Assembly: GCA_035530615.1 (NCBI GenBank)
Contig: DATKUL010000001.1
Location: forward strand, 1-64,000
Direction of reading: 5' to 3'
Length of the DNA: 64,000 nucleotides
Source of the DNA: Candidatus Paceibacterota bacterium
GTDB lineage: Bacteria; Actinomycetota; Actinomycetes; Nanopelagicales; Nanopelagicaceae
In this document: positions 16,406 through 26,298 of the stretch, one piece after another
Numbering within the stretch: position 1 is the first letter of the stretch
Layout of the letters: each line of letters starts with the position of its first letter
Made by a program: the position numbers and the translations under genes
Notes under the pieces: model-generated
What the model was told of the DNA's origin: nothing
Databases searched by the model: none
The model's input: the letters and a program-made list of their open reading frames with translations, nothing else

Positions 16406-16996
16406 ATGAATCAGCAAATCAGAACGACCATCGATCTACAACTTGAAAATCGCAACCGCGTATCTACCTTTTTCCGGCTTATCCTGGTAATTCCAGTTGC
16501 TATATACGCCAATGCGTTTGGTGATTACTACAACACAGATAATTATCTATCTGCTGGAATATTTGTGCTCCCTGTCATTTTAACTCTACTTTTTGTCGGG
16601 ACATACCCCTCATACGTATTCAGTTTCAATAAGAGCATTCTTGCTCTCGGAGTGAGAATTTCAGCTTACGTCTTTCTACTCACGGATGAGTATCCATCCA
16701 TCGAAGCGAATGAAAAATTTAATGTGGAGTTTCCAGAGATAGATGGGGGAAAGTCTCTGAGCCGCGGATTGCCACTTGTGAAGTGGCTCCTTGCCATCCC
16801 TCTTTACTTCGTCGGTGCGGTCTACGCCATTTATGCGCTGATGTTGACGATTGTCGCTTGGATCACCATTGTGTTCACCGGAGAGTATCCAGAGTGGTGC
16901 GCAGCAGGAGTCATCGGCACAATCGGCTATTGGAATAGAGTCGCTGGATATGCCTTTGTTCTCGTCACTGATGAGTATCCAAGTTTTTCTCTCTAA
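16406..16996 (+). CDS. DUF4389 membrane protein
   Basis: The 196-residue protein has four or five membrane helices and a twofold repeat: GTYPSYVF...LLTDEYPS in the first half and GEYPEWC...LVTDEYPSF in the second, typical of DUF4389. Function is unknown for the family. It starts at ATG 16406, probably leaderless, and is followed 18 bases later by a DNA glycosylase gene on the same strand. Confidence 0.82.
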   Translation: MNQQIRTTIDLQLENRNRVSTFFRLILVIPVAIYANAFGDYYNTDNYLSAGIFVLPVILTLLFVGTYPSYVFSFNKSILALGVRISAYVFLLTDEYPSIEANEKFNVEFPEIDGGKSLSRGLPLVKWLLAIPLYFVGAVYAIYALMLTIVAWITIVFTGEYPEWCAAGVIGTIGYWNRVAGYAFVLVTDEYPSFSL

Positions 16997-17014
16997 AAAA
17001 ATTGGGTATATGAG

Positions 17015-17638
17015 ATGACGTTTAGCACTGCCCAAATGAAACGTGCGGTTGCCGAAATATGTGAAGCGGATCCAAAGTTTATTCCGATCGTAGAGGAGAG
17101 TCCGCTTTGCAGAATTGGCTACAAGCCATCTACGGTCTCTCACTTCGAGACACTTGTTGAATCGGTCATCTCTCAACAACTCGCTGTTCGAGCAGCCGAC
17201 ACCATTCACGGGCGCCTAGTCTCTTTGGCAGGAGGGAAAATATCGCCGGCTAGAATCGCCAAATTAACTGAGAGCGATCTTCGAGCAGCCGGACTCTCAG
17301 GTGCAAAGGCAAAAACAATTAAGGGGCTAACCCAAGCAGCGTTGAGCGGAGAAGTGCCGATCAACAAACTTCACCTGCTTGACGATGAAATTGTCGATGA
17401 GCAATTGAATTCCCTCTGGGGGATTGGTCCGTGGACGGTCGATATGTTCATGATCTTTCAACTGGGCCGCATGGATATCTGGCCAACTGGTGATCTAGGG
17501 GTTCGACGTGGATGGGAAAGAATCCACCGATTAAAAGAAGAAATCGAACCAAAGAAACTCCACATCAAGGGCGAGAAGTTCCGTCCGCATAGGAGTATTG
17601 TCGCCTGGTACTGCTGGCGTGCGATTGAGGACAAATAG
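17015..17638 (+). CDS. DNA-3-methyladenine glycosylase II (AlkA-like, HhH-GPD)
   Basis: The 207-residue protein has the helix-hairpin-helix LWGIGPWTVDMF and the catalytic Asp in WPTGDLGVRRG, matching AlkA-type base-excision glycosylases that remove alkylated purines. It has the two-helical-domain core without the N-terminal Ada-like or AlkA beta domain, as in the shorter actinobacterial form. It converges with the methionine sulfoxide reductase genes; no clear terminator is visible in the 51-base gap. Confidence 0.85.
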   Translation: MTFSTAQMKRAVAEICEADPKFIPIVEESPLCRIGYKPSTVSHFETLVESVISQQLAVRAADTIHGRLVSLAGGKISPARIAKLTESDLRAAGLSGAKAKTIKGLTQAALSGEVPINKLHLLDDEIVDEQLNSLWGIGPWTVDMFMIFQLGRMDIWPTGDLGVRRGWERIHRLKEEIEPKKLHIKGEKFRPHRSIVAWYCWRAIEDK

Positions 17639-17689
17639 ACAAACAAGATAAGTGTATGTGGGCTCCGATTGGATTGAGACCGAAGAGAT

Positions 17690-18118
17690 TTATTTAGGCT
17701 CCAGAAACATTGAAACCGAATTAATACACCAGCGCTGATCTGTTGGTACGTCATACCCTTCGCCTTCAAAGACGTGCCCGAGGTGCGAACCGCAAGAAGC
17801 ACAACGAACTTCAGTTCGAACGCGCATGCCGAGAGAGCGATCTTCTAGCAAAAGGACTGCATCATCTTTAGTTGGCGCATAGAAAGATGGCCACCCGCAT
17901 CCTGAATGAAATTTCGTATCGCTCCGAAATAATTCTGCACTGCACGCTTTGCATCTGTAGATTCCCACAGTCTCGGTATCTACATACTCGCCCGTAAAAG
18001 GTCGCTCTGTTGCACCGTGCCTTAAGACATCAAAGGATGTCGGATCAAGGTTCTCCTTCAATTTCTTTTCATCGAGAGAAACAGGAAATGCCGTTCCATC
18101 GGGGCGTGCGCTCTCCAT
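17690..18118 (-). CDS. msrB: Peptide-methionine (R)-S-oxide reductase
   Basis: The 142-residue enzyme reduces methionine-R-sulfoxide. It shows both zinc-binding CxxC pairs (CKAC, CASC), HSGCGWPSF, and the catalytic Cys in RWCINSVSM near the C-terminus. It lies four bases downstream of msrA on the same strand, so both stereoisomers are handled from one transcript. Thioredoxin or a mycothiol-linked system would recycle it; the donor is not evident here. Confidence 0.95.
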   Translation of the reverse strand: MESARPDGTAFPVSLDEKKLKENLDPTSFDVLRHGATERPFTGEYVDTETVGIYRCKACSAELFRSDTKFHSGCGWPSFYAPTKDDAVLLLEDRSLGMRVRTEVRCASCGSHLGHVFEGEGYDVPTDQRWCINSVSMFLEPK

Positions 18119-18122
18119 AAAG

Positions 18123-18656
18123 TTATTTCACACTTTCTATGGGACTGGCTGGATATAGAACTCCAGTACTTGAATGACAGTCGTACCCGCTGGGGTTCTT
18201 CATCAAATACTTCTGGTGATACTCCTCAGCGAGCCAATATGTGTTGCCATCAGCGAGCGCAATTTCGGTAACGATCTTCCCGTATCCGGCCTTTGTGATT
18301 TCTCCCTGATAAAGATCACGCGTTACCTGCGCAAACTCCATTTGTTCAAGCGTTGTTACAAAAATAGCACTTCGGTATTGAGAGCCGATGTCATTGCCTT
18401 GCGCGTTGAGGGACGTTGGATCGTGCATGGTCCAAAACTCCTCGAGCAATGCTACGTACTCGATCTGGCTCGGTTCAAAGACGACTTTGACGGTTTCGGC
18501 GTGCCCAGTGACGCCGGTGCAAACCTGCTCATAATTTGGATCAGGGCGAGTCCCGCCCATGTAGCCGACACTCGTTTCCTTGACTCCCTTGAGTTGCCAG
18601 AAACGACGTTCGGCGCCCCAGAAACATCCAGTGGCAAAGTAAGCGCTCTCCAACAT
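18123..18656 (-). CDS. msrA: Peptide-methionine (S)-S-oxide reductase
   Basis: The enzyme begins at ATG 18656 (MLESAYFATG), with a GGGGAAG ribosome site about 11 bases upstream, giving 177 residues. The active-site motif TGCFWGAER carries the catalytic Cys, and YHQKYLMKNPSGYDCH near the C-terminus matches the family. It repairs methionine-S-sulfoxide in proteins and pairs with msrB four bases downstream. The start is preferred over an upstream in-frame codon because the family begins just before GCFWG. Confidence 0.95.
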   Translation of the reverse strand: MLESAYFATGCFWGAERRFWQLKGVKETSVGYMGGTRPDPNYEQVCTGVTGHAETVKVVFEPSQIEYVALLEEFWTMHDPTSLNAQGNDIGSQYRSAIFVTTLEQMEFAQVTRDLYQGEITKAGYGKIVTEIALADGNTYWLAEEYHQKYLMKNPSGYDCHSSTGVLYPASPIESVK

Positions 18657-18747
18657 GGTTGTATTCTTCCCCAGTCTCATAATTGCGCCACTCACTGATA
18701 ATCTCGACCCATACAGGGCCCCCGGTTGCCAGGACGAGCAGACCAGG

Positions 18748-18819
18748 GCCCCCGTAGCTCAGGGGATAGAGCACCGCCCTCCGGAGGCGGGTGCGCAGGT
18801 TCGAATCCTGCCGGGGGCA
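18748..18819 (+). tRNA. tRNA-Arg (anticodon CCG)
   Basis: The 72-base sequence folds as a full cloverleaf: acceptor GCCCCCG with CGGGGGC, D arm GCTC/GAGC, anticodon stem CCGCC/GGCGG with loop CTCCGGA (anticodon CCG), variable loop GTGC, and T arm GCAGG/CCTGC with TTCGAAT. The discriminator base is A and CCA is not encoded. It reads CGG codons. Confidence 0.97.
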
Positions 18820-18916
18820 CTTTCGGCACAAAAGAGTCGATCCATCCAGTAAGATATCTTGAAAGCGAGATAAATCACGCTCGCCGCGGAAATCTTTTCG
18901 TCAATCTCCTTGTTAA

Positions 18917-18961
18917 TGTGAGCGGGGTCAGGGAGAATTGGTCTCTCGGATTCCGTACATT
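18917..18961 (+). promoter_or_regulatory. Putative whiB1 promoter with a CRP-like site
   Basis: TGTGA-N6-TCAGG at 18917-18932 matches one full half and part of the other half of a CRP/FNR-type site. TACATT at 18956-18961 is a plausible -10. The site centre would lie near -43, close to class II activator spacing. In Mycobacterium tuberculosis whiB1 is known to be CRP-regulated; the match here is partial and the link is inferred. Confidence 0.4.
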
Positions 18962-19027
18962 GAGTCCTTAACCATGTTTTGGGGCAATGTAGCCGCCGCA
19001 AGGAATATCCCAAGGAAGGCTAGGTCT

Positions 19028-19297
19028 ATGGACTGGCGACATCAATCTGCATGCCGCGACGAGGATCCCGAGCTTTTTTTCCCTGTCGGTAACACTGGTC
19101 CTGCCATTACCCAGATCGAAGAGGCTAAAAAGGTCTGTCAACGCTGCATCGTCAAAGATGCCTGCCTCGCCTGGGCACTGGAGAGTGGTCAAGATGCCGG
19201 GGTCTGGGGTGGCCTTTCCGAGGATGAGCGTCGAGCTCTCAAGCGTCGGGCAGCCCGAAACCGGGCACGACTTATGGAGCAGAGCACTTCGATTTAA
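19028..19297 (+). CDS. whiB1: WhiB1-type iron-sulfur transcriptional regulator
   Basis: The protein starts at ATG 19028 after AAGGAAGG and has 89 residues. Four cysteines (SACRDED, then VCQRC, then DACLAW) ligate a 4Fe-4S cluster; GVWGGLSEDERRALKRR is the WhiB turn and basic tail. The MDWRHQSACRDEDPELFFP start closely resembles WhiB1, an essential nitric-oxide-sensing protein that binds the main sigma factor. The divergent/convergent neighbour order with a PdtaS-like kinase also matches the mycobacterial whiB1 locus. Confidence 0.95.
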   Translation: MDWRHQSACRDEDPELFFPVGNTGPAITQIEEAKKVCQRCIVKDACLAWALESGQDAGVWGGLSEDERRALKRRAARNRARLMEQSTSI

Positions 19298-19331
19298 CCG
19301 GTGTACCCCGGAATTGCCTTCTGGGTGAGAA

Positions 19332-20801
19332 TTAAAGTGGGAATTTGACTAGCGCAGACGTGCCCTCAACTCCTGAAAGCAGTTTCAGTTCCCCTTTGAG
19401 CTCGTTCTCGGTAAGAGTTCGGACAATCTGCAAACCCAAATTCGACGAAATGGCCAGATCGAAGTCGGTCGGCAACCCAACACCGTTGTCGAAAATTCTG
19501 ATCGCGATTTCACCCAAATCTCTCTCCACAACTATCCGCAGAGCATTCCCCTGCGTGGCCAGTCCATGTTCCAAGGCGTTATGGATGAGTTCGGTAACCA
19601 CGAGTGCCAATGGGGTGGCAAGTCTGGGTTCAAGGGTCCCGACATGTCCTTCTCGTTCAATGGAAATTGTATTGACCCGCGGACTGAGTTCGCGAGCATT
19701 TGAAATAAGCCGATCGAGGACTTCATCAAATGCCACGGTTTCTTCAGTACTCCCAGAGAGGGTTTCGTGGACCATAGCGATCGAGCCGATGCGGCGCACC
19801 GCCTCCTCAAGTGCTGCGCTCGCGGCTGGATCTTCAATTCTTCGTGATTGCAGTCGGAGGAGTGCCGAAACGGTCTGCAAATTATTTTTTACTCGGTGGT
19901 GCACCTCGCGAATCGTTGCATCCTTCGTAATCAATTCCTTATCGCGGCGACGTAGTTCCGTAATGTTATGCAATAACACAATCGCGCCGATTCGGTCATT
20001 ACCTTGAATCAGCGGCATTACAAGTAAGTCGATGGTGCCATCCTCATTTTCACATTCGACTCTCTTTAGAGCTTTCCCACTCAAAGAACTTTTCAATCCC
20101 TCTTCATGTGCATCTCGCCGTGTCTTAGTCACTGACTCCGCAACTTCGCCTAATGAATAACTCTCCAATTCGTTTGCCCATCCGAGACGGCTAAATGCTG
20201 AACGCGCGTTAGGACTCGCATAGGAAATTACTCCGTTGACATCAAGTCGAATCAATCCATCCCCAACACGGGGTAGCGGATCAAATAATGAAATGGCATC
20301 AGGATATGGGAATGTTCCTTCTGCAACCATTCGATACAAATTGTGAGCGATTTCTCTGTAGTTAAGTTCGAGGCGGCTAGGAGACCTCATTAAATCCGCA
20401 TTGCGGTGACGTGAAATCGTCGCAATCACTTGACCTTCAAATGTGACCGGAATTGTTTCTTCCTTAATCATTAACTCGCCGACTTGCTCGGGCTCTGAGT
20501 CGCGAATGATCTCGCCATTAGAGAGAGCGGCATCTATTCGCCCACGGATTCCCCAAGCAATTTCGTCACCGATGACATCGTGAGCAAAGACAGTTGCAGC
20601 CGTCGTAGGTCGAATATGCGCCACAGCTACATGTCCGGTTGGCCAACTTTTACTATCTTTCCGAAGTGGTACCCAAAGGATCAAATCTGCAAAGGAGAGG
20701 TCGGAGAGCATCTGCCAATCTGCCGTCAATTCATGGAGCCGATGAATTTGCGCAGAAGTTAAGGCGCTTCGCCCCTTTACGAGATCATCCAACTGTCCCA
20801 T
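19332..20801 (-). CDS. pdtaS: PdtaS-like cytosolic sensor histidine kinase
   Basis: The 489-residue kinase has no membrane helix. It has an N-terminal GAF-like region, a PAS domain (about 180-285), a HisKA_2 motif EVHHRVKNNLQT (phospho-His 301 or 302) and a HATPase domain ending with FDNGVGLP and LGLQIVRTL. This is the PdtaS layout; PdtaS signals to PdtaR, an ANTAR-type RNA-binding antiterminator, which is not in this window. It converges with whiB1 at 35 bp. Confidence 0.9.
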   Translation of the reverse strand: MGQLDDLVKGRSALTSAQIHRLHELTADWQMLSDLSFADLILWVPLRKDSKSWPTGHVAVAHIRPTTAATVFAHDVIGDEIAWGIRGRIDAALSNGEIIRDSEPEQVGELMIKEETIPVTFEGQVIATISRHRNADLMRSPSRLELNYREIAHNLYRMVAEGTFPYPDAISLFDPLPRVGDGLIRLDVNGVISYASPNARSAFSRLGWANELESYSLGEVAESVTKTRRDAHEEGLKSSLSGKALKRVECENEDGTIDLLVMPLIQGNDRIGAIVLLHNITELRRRDKELITKDATIREVHHRVKNNLQTVSALLRLQSRRIEDPAASAALEEAVRRIGSIAMVHETLSGSTEETVAFDEVLDRLISNARELSPRVNTISIEREGHVGTLEPRLATPLALVVTELIHNALEHGLATQGNALRIVVERDLGEIAIRIFDNGVGLPTDFDLAISSNLGLQIVRTLTENELKGELKLLSGVEGTSALVKFPL

Positions 20802-20813
20802 GTGACTACTCTC

Positions 20814-21203
20814 TCACGCCTTCCAGGTAGGAAGGTAGGTGACTAACTCTTGGCTGGCATACCAAGTTAGTTCAGGTTCTTCTGATTCTGAAACAAGGAT
20901 TGATTCAACTTGCGACCACGCTATTTCCGAGCGGAGTTGAACTTGGTCACCTACCGTGTCACCTATCTGACCATGTGCGAGATCTACGGCTAGAACAAAT
21001 CCCATTGCTTGCGGAGATTCCTGCCCACTTCGGGATGCCTGCGCAGCACTCCAAGAAAGTTCAAATTCCAATTCCTCTTCGTCAAGTTCAGAATTCGCCT
21101 GAGCAAATTCTGTGGTCAGAATAAAGGCAGTACGAAAAGGAAAGGAATCCTTTTCCAGCAATGCAGATAATTCATCGGTGGTTACTGCTATATATGCTCG
21201 CAT
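20814..21203 (-). CDS. DUF6912-like conserved actinobacterial protein
   Basis: The 129-residue protein begins MRAYIAVTTDEL and has a very acidic middle (ELDEEELEFEL), like the DUF6912 family seen beside the SAF/ParA-like genes in actinobacteria. No catalytic motif was recognised. It lies 19 bp after the ParA-like gene and 12 bp before pdtaS on the same strand, so it is likely co-transcribed. The function is not known. Confidence 0.7.
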   Translation of the reverse strand: MRAYIAVTTDELSALLEKDSFPFRTAFILTTEFAQANSELDEEELEFELSWSAAQASRSGQESPQAMGFVLAVDLAHGQIGDTVGDQVQLRSEIAWSQVESILVSESEEPELTWYASQELVTYLPTWKA

Positions 21204-21222
21204 GCGAGAAGGATATAAGAGG

Positions 21223-22323
21223 TTAACTCGTTACATCGACCGCAATCTTGGCGATTGACTTTCGAAGCTGACCTTTTTCGCCGATTTCAATAAGACTGGC
21301 GCGCTCACGCTCCGCCTTTATGACCGATCGACTGTCCCGCGGGAGGGAGTAGATCCGATACGGCTTGAGGGATGTAATGGCGGAGTTGAAATGACTCTCT
21401 CTTTCGTCACCTCTTTTCCCACCTTCTTTCATATTGAGTAGAACGCTGATTCTGGCTCTAATTGTGACCTGATCAAAATTCTTTGCAAGTAATGTCATTC
21501 GATGTATCCCCAGGACATCTGCCTTTCCTACTATCCAGAGTTCATCTGCGCGTTCGCACGACCAATGGATCAAAGTCGAGGTCCAGCGCCTATCTGTCAG
21601 CGAATCTGAAACTCCGTCGATAGTACCCAGATCGATGACAACGTAATCATATTTCTCTGTAAAACTATCAAGGTATTCCGGCAATTGAGAAATTCGAGAT
21701 TGTGTGAATTCGCTTAAACTTAATCGCTGTGCAATTATCCGCGCATCAAGATCGGCATCCAGTTTATGCTGGGAAAGAAGCACAGCCATCGAAGGATGTC
21801 GAACATCTGCATCCAAGAGAAGCGTCTCCTTGCCTAATAAACTCAACTCCACTGCCAGATTGATTGCCACGGTTGTGCATCCAGTTGAACCTGAAGGCGT
21901 ACCCAGCGCGATGACCTTCGCCCTTCTCGTGCCGAAAATGTGAGGTTCTGCCTTTCTGAGCAACGGAGCGCGAACATAACTCCTGATGATGTTAAGTAAT
22001 TCAGAAGCATCGTTTGGAATTGACAGAAGCCCCGAATATTCCGAGTGCTGATGCAAGTCTGTAGCGAACCCCACCACCTGCCGCAAAATTCCTTGCAGAT
22101 CCGCAATCGCCCTAGGGGTCAGACCTGAAAGATCCGGAGAATAGATGAGGATGATATTTTCGGTTTCACTCGAAGATTTCGTTAGATAATTTGAGAGAGA
22201 ATGGGCATCTAGAGCACGATGGATGACATTCCAGCCCTGACTAAATAATGTGCTAGCGACAAATCCCTCCAATTCAGAATTCGCGATAGCCGTCACGATG
22301 AGTGGAAGCGCTATTTCAGCCAT
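21223..22323 (-). CDS. ParA/CpaE-like protein with a degenerate P-loop
   Basis: The ATG at 22323 (MAEIALPLIV) is preferred; it overlaps the SAF-protein gene by eight bases. The 366-residue protein has an N-terminal receiver-like region and a SIMIBI-type NTPase domain (ALGTPSGSTGCTTVAINLA, then LLDADVRHPS, then DYVVIDLGT). In place of the KGGxGKTT loop it has PSGSTGCTT, lacking both Lys residues normally used for ATP. Actinobacterial homologues near secA are often labelled septum-site or pilus-assembly ATPases. Here ATP hydrolysis is doubtful; a scaffold role is possible. Confidence 0.8.
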   Translation of the reverse strand: MAEIALPLIVTAIANSELEGFVASTLFSQGWNVIHRALDAHSLSNYLTKSSSETENIILIYSPDLSGLTPRAIADLQGILRQVVGFATDLHQHSEYSGLLSIPNDASELLNIIRSYVRAPLLRKAEPHIFGTRRAKVIALGTPSGSTGCTTVAINLAVELSLLGKETLLLDADVRHPSMAVLLSQHKLDADLDARIIAQRLSLSEFTQSRISQLPEYLDSFTEKYDYVVIDLGTIDGVSDSLTDRRWTSTLIHWSCERADELWIVGKADVLGIHRMTLLAKNFDQVTIRARISVLLNMKEGGKRGDERESHFNSAITSLKPYRIYSLPRDSRSVIKAERERASLIEIGEKGQLRKSIAKIAVDVTS

Positions 22324-22915
22324 ATACCCGTACCACCACAAAATGGCCCGACGACATCGACGTCAAGAGGCGAAAAATATTCTTACTACTAGCTGAGATC
22401 GTGAGCGAAAGATCTCCGCCTAAATTCTCCCCCTTTCGATTGATTCCCAAAATTGAAGTCCTGGAAATCACAAGTGATGGAAGTTCTACAGCTCCTGAAA
22501 GTTGCGAATCACCCACATGATAGAGATTCACAATCTCCCCTACTGATATATCGGCTGGCAGATCTGACAGGTGAATCTTGACGGGCACTGCGTTGATATC
22601 GAGTGACGTACTTCGCGAGCTAACGGAACTCGAAGGAATTAGTTCACCCGCTCCTAAGGGCCGGAGAACACGAAACTCACGCAAATCACGATCGGCCCTC
22701 ACGTAGAGGGAGTTTCCTTCTGGCAACGAAACACGTTGGGTACGAAGATCCGAAGCAGAAATTCTCGCCCCGGCCGCTAGGGGGACTCGAGTCGACCAGA
22801 TCAGAACTGTGCGATTAGCGAGAGATGAAAGTATGTAGGCCGAAGCGAATGATGCAACGATCAGGGTAATGGCCATGATGTTTTTGGATTGATTTCTTTT
22901 CTTGGTGTTTCTCAT
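22316..22915 (-). CDS. SAF-domain membrane-anchored protein (CpaB/RcpC-like)
   Basis: The ATG at 22915 gives 199 residues: a basic N-terminus, one membrane helix (about 13-33), then an SAF domain (AAGARISASDLRTQRV ... FRVLRPLGAGELI). SAF proteins of this kind occur in Flp/tad pilus assembly and in a conserved actinobacterial pair with a ParA-like protein. The overlap with the downstream ParA-like gene supports a functional pair. No other tad genes are in the window, so a pilus role is not supported here. Confidence 0.82.
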   Translation of the reverse strand: MRNTKKRNQSKNIMAITLIVASFASAYILSSLANRTVLIWSTRVPLAAGARISASDLRTQRVSLPEGNSLYVRADRDLREFRVLRPLGAGELIPSSSVSSRSTSLDINAVPVKIHLSDLPADISVGEIVNLYHVGDSQLSGAVELPSLVISRTSILGINRKGENLGGDLSLTISASSKNIFRLLTSMSSGHFVVVRVYG

Positions 22916-23019
22916 AGTTGGCAACTAAAGGGCTATCCAGTCACAACCCACTATTGGTTTCCACACTCATCCAAACGGATGATGAATTTCTCGTCCGAAG
23001 GGATGAGGTGCCCTGCAAG

Positions 23020-23553
23020 ATGGTCGCTCATTCTGTGTCAATGACAAATGCATCAATAACGGCTCGTCCAATCACCATGCTTACTGTATCCAGCATCGAA
23101 CCCGAACTTTGGAACCACCCGATGTTGGATTTATACCGACGTGAATCAGGACCTCACGTGGAGCGAGAGCCAATGCTCTACTCGCTACCATCGCAATTTG
23201 GAGAGGAATATGACCCCGAATTCGCGCCACAACCAACCTCCGCCTCCCAACTTCCAGATCTCCGGACGTGGACGCTGAAATTTGGCGTGAGTGTGCTTGA
23301 AATTTGGGCAGCAAAGCGTCAGCCGGCACAACTTTCTCGATGGTGCCACCACACGATCTATTCGGAGTTAGTGAAGAAAGTCGGGTCTCAAAAGGAAGTG
23401 GGTCGGATCCGGAAACTCCATCAGTGCGAACCGCTTGACGGTATCAGTGAATCCACAATCACCGTAAGATTTGAAAAAAGAGTGCGCTCTATTGCCCTGC
23501 GATTTGAAGGCGTCGACCATCGCTGGCTCTGCACCTCACTCACCCTCTTATAG
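23020..23553 (+). CDS. Rv3235-family protein (DUF6459-like)
   Basis: The start is uncertain. ATG 23020 follows GATGAGGTG at ten bases; ATG 23041 is also possible, and an in-frame TTG at 22918 would leave no room for a promoter. The C-terminal part ([23 protein letters not shown] ... [24 protein letters not shown], shown in parts) is typical of the Rv3235 family, which sits beside secA in actinobacteria. Function is unknown. The 3' end overlaps the end of convergent secA by six bases. Confidence 0.78.
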   Translation: MVAHSVSMTNASITARPITMLTVSSIEPELWNHPMLDLYRRESGPHVEREPMLYSLPSQFGEEYDPEFAPQPTSASQLPDLRTWTLKFGVSVLEIWAAKRQPAQLSRWCHHTIYSELVKKVGSQKEVGRIRKLHQCEPLDGISESTITVRFEKRVRSIALRFEGVDHRWLCTSLTLL

Positions 23554-26226
23554 AGCCTGTTTTTCTCCGTGGCAACGCTTGTACTTCTTCCCCGATCCAC
23601 ACGGACAAGGGGCGTTACGCGAAATTCCAGTTGACTTGGTAGACCCGGATTCATCAGGTGATGAATATTGCAATTGAGTCGGAGCAGAGTGAGCGTCCAA
23701 ACCTTTGCCAGTGACTTCATTACTTGATTCCTCGACTGTGACTTCGATATTAAAGAGGTAACCCGCTATCTCTTCCTTTATTGCATCCATCATTGCTGAG
23801 AATAATTCGAAGCCCTCGTTCTGATATTCAACAAGCGGATCTCGTTGAGCCATTGCACGAAGCCCAATTCCTTCTTGTAAGTAATCCATCTCGTATAGGT
23901 GTTCACGCCATTTTCGATCGAGAACAGAGAGTAGAACTTTTCGTTCAAGTTCTCTCATTACCTCTGAACCAAGCACCTCCTCGCGCTTGGCATAAGCAGC
24001 AAGCGCGTCATCAAGAATCCTCTGATGAAGGAAATCAATGTCAAGTGCGTTACGACCCCCGAGTTCGGCATCCAACTCCTCGATTGAGAAGGAAATTGGG
24101 TAAAGAGTCTTCAATGCAGCCCACAGAGTTTCAAGATCCCAATCCTCAGCGTATCCGTCTGCTGTGGCGGCATCGACATAGGCAGCGATGGTTTCGGTAA
24201 GAAAAGTTTGAACTTGATCCTGAATGTCTTTGCCTTCAAGAACTAATCGACGCTCACCATAAATAACTTGGCGCTGCCGATTTAGTACATCGTCATATTT
24301 CAGAACGTTTTTACGCATTTCAAAGTTCTGCGCTTCAACTTGAGTTTGAGCCGAACGGATTGCATTACTCACCATTTTGGATTCGATGGGCGCATCTTCA
24401 GGAATGCCGGCGGCAGATAGGAATCTCTCCACCATGCCTGAGTTGAAACGGCGCATCAGATCATCTTGCAAAGAGAGATAGAAACGAGACTCTCCAGGAT
24501 CGCCTTGACGCCCGGACCGTCCACGCAACTGATTGTCGATACGTCGTGATTCGTGGCGCTCGGTGCCAAGTACATAAAGACCCCCAAGTGCGATCACTTC
24601 CTCATGTTCCTTGGCAACAGCGGCTTTCTGCTTGGCAATCTCCCCTGGCCACGCTAGTTCGTACTCTTCTGGTGCATCCACCGGCGAGAGTCCACGGCGC
24701 TGCAATTCGAAATCTGCCATGAATTCCGGATTACCACCGAGCATGATGTCGGTACCGCGGCCGGCCATATTCGTCGCCACCGTGACAGCACCGACGATTC
24801 CGGCTCTGGCGATGATTGCAGCTTCTCGTTCGTGATGCTTTGCATTCAAAACCTCATGCGGGATGCCATTCTTCTTTAGAACAGTTGAAAGTTCTTCTGA
24901 TTTCTCAACACTTACAGTTCCTATGAGAACTGGCTGACCCTTTCGGTGGCGCTCGACAATGTCTTGTGCCACAGCCGCGAATTTACCAATTTCGGACTTG
25001 TAAACCAGGTCGGCTTGATCCGCACGGATCATTTCTCGATTCGTCGGAATAGTGACCACGCCCAACTTGTAGATCTGCTGGAATTCGGCCGCCTCTGTCA
25101 TGGCAGTTCCGGTCATTCCCGATATTTTTTCGTAAAGTCGGAAATAGTTCTGCAGCGTGATCGTTGCAAGCGTCTGATTTTCGTCTTGAATTTCAATGTG
25201 TTCTTTTGCTTCAAGTGCCTGGTGCATTCCCTCGCTATACCGGCGACCGGCAAGAATTCGGCCAGTGTGTTCGTCCACGATGAGAAGTTCGCCGTTCATA
25301 ACGACGTAATCCTTGTCTCGCTTGAAGAGTTCTTTTGCTCGAATCGCATTATTCAAGTAACTGATGAGTGGCGTGTTAGCAGCCTCATAGAGATTCTGAA
25401 TTCCGAGAAGTTCTTCAACTTTCGTGACACCCTCTTCGAGAATCCCCGAGGTGCGCTTTTTTTCATCCACTTCATAGTGGAGGTCTCGTACAAGTTTGTT
25501 GGCGATATTTGTGAATTCGACGTACCACTTCGTTGCCTTGTCGGCGGGGCCGCTGATGATCAAAGGAGTTCGTGCTTCATCAATAAGGATCGAGTCGACC
25601 TCATCGACAACTGCATAGTAGTGATCGCGTTGTACGCACTCGTCAAGGGTCCAGGCCATGTTGTCGCGGAGGTAATCGAAGCCAAACTCATTATTCGTGC
25701 CGTAAGTGATATCCGCTGCATATGCAATTCGTCGTTCAGTCGGATCCATTGATCCAAGAATTACTCCAACGTTCAAACCGAGGAAACGGTGAATGCGTCC
25801 CATCCATTCGCTATCGCGCTCGGCCAAATAGTCGTTAACGGTCACAACATGTACACCACGACCGGCAAGGGCGTTGAGATATGAAGGAAGGGTTGCAACC
25901 AGGGTCTTTCCTTCACCAGTTCGCATTTCAGCAATATTTCCGCGGTGAAGCGCCGTGCCACCCATGAGCTGAACGTCATAATGACGCTGACCGAGTGTGC
26001 GCTGTGCGGCTTCCCGAACCACGGCAAAGGCTTCTGGCAGGATCTCATCAAGAGACTCACCAGAGGCTAGGCGACCCTTAAATATCTCGGTCATGCCACG
26101 TAGCTCTTCATCGCTCAGCGCTGAGATTCGACCCTCATGAGAATTGATTACGCCGACAACTTTGCTCAAATCTCGCAGGGTTCGTCCTTCACCCGCGCGC
26201 AAGATTCGATCCAGGAATGCTGGCAT
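23548..26226 (-). CDS. secA: Preprotein translocase ATPase SecA
   Basis: The 892-residue motor drives export through SecYEG. Visible are Walker A (MRTGEGKTL), Walker B ([15 protein letters not shown]), the helicase-like [22 protein letters not shown] and [16 protein letters not shown] motifs, and a C-terminal SEC-C zinc motif ([14 protein letters not shown]). Length and zinc tail fit the housekeeping SecA1. The ATG at 26226 follows AAGGAAGG. Upstream is comF, downstream a convergent Rv3235-like gene. Confidence 0.98.
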   Translation of the reverse strand: MPAFLDRILRAGEGRTLRDLSKVVGVINSHEGRISALSDEELRGMTEIFKGRLASGESLDEILPEAFAVVREAAQRTLGQRHYDVQLMGGTALHRGNIAEMRTGEGKTLVATLPSYLNALAGRGVHVVTVNDYLAERDSEWMGRIHRFLGLNVGVILGSMDPTERRIAYAADITYGTNNEFGFDYLRDNMAWTLDECVQRDHYYAVVDEVDSILIDEARTPLIISGPADKATKWYVEFTNIANKLVRDLHYEVDEKKRTSGILEEGVTKVEELLGIQNLYEAANTPLISYLNNAIRAKELFKRDKDYVVMNGELLIVDEHTGRILAGRRYSEGMHQALEAKEHIEIQDENQTLATITLQNYFRLYEKISGMTGTAMTEAAEFQQIYKLGVVTIPTNREMIRADQADLVYKSEIGKFAAVAQDIVERHRKGQPVLIGTVSVEKSEELSTVLKKNGIPHEVLNAKHHEREAAIIARAGIVGAVTVATNMAGRGTDIMLGGNPEFMADFELQRRGLSPVDAPEEYELAWPGEIAKQKAAVAKEHEEVIALGGLYVLGTERHESRRIDNQLRGRSGRQGDPGESRFYLSLQDDLMRRFNSGMVERFLSAAGIPEDAPIESKMVSNAIRSAQTQVEAQNFEMRKNVLKYDDVLNRQRQVIYGERRLVLEGKDIQDQVQTFLTETIAAYVDAATADGYAEDWDLETLWAALKTLYPISFSIEELDAELGGRNALDIDFLHQRILDDALAAYAKREEVLGSEVMRELERKVLLSVLDRKWREHLYEMDYLQEGIGLRAMAQRDPLVEYQNEGFELFSAMMDAIKEEIAGYLFNIEVTVEESSNEVTGKGLDAHSAPTQLQYSSPDESGSTKSTGISRNAPCPCGSGKKYKRCHGEKQAL

Positions 26227-26298
26227 GGCACTACCTTCCTTACCAAAAGAAAACTACAACAAATGAGGACTGGGCGTTAAGGGTGTGAACCCATAGTC

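Noticed and set aside
22918-23019. Upstream extension of the Rv3235-like gene from a TTG
   Set aside because: It would start three bases from the divergent SAF gene start, leaving no promoter, and the extra residues look random.
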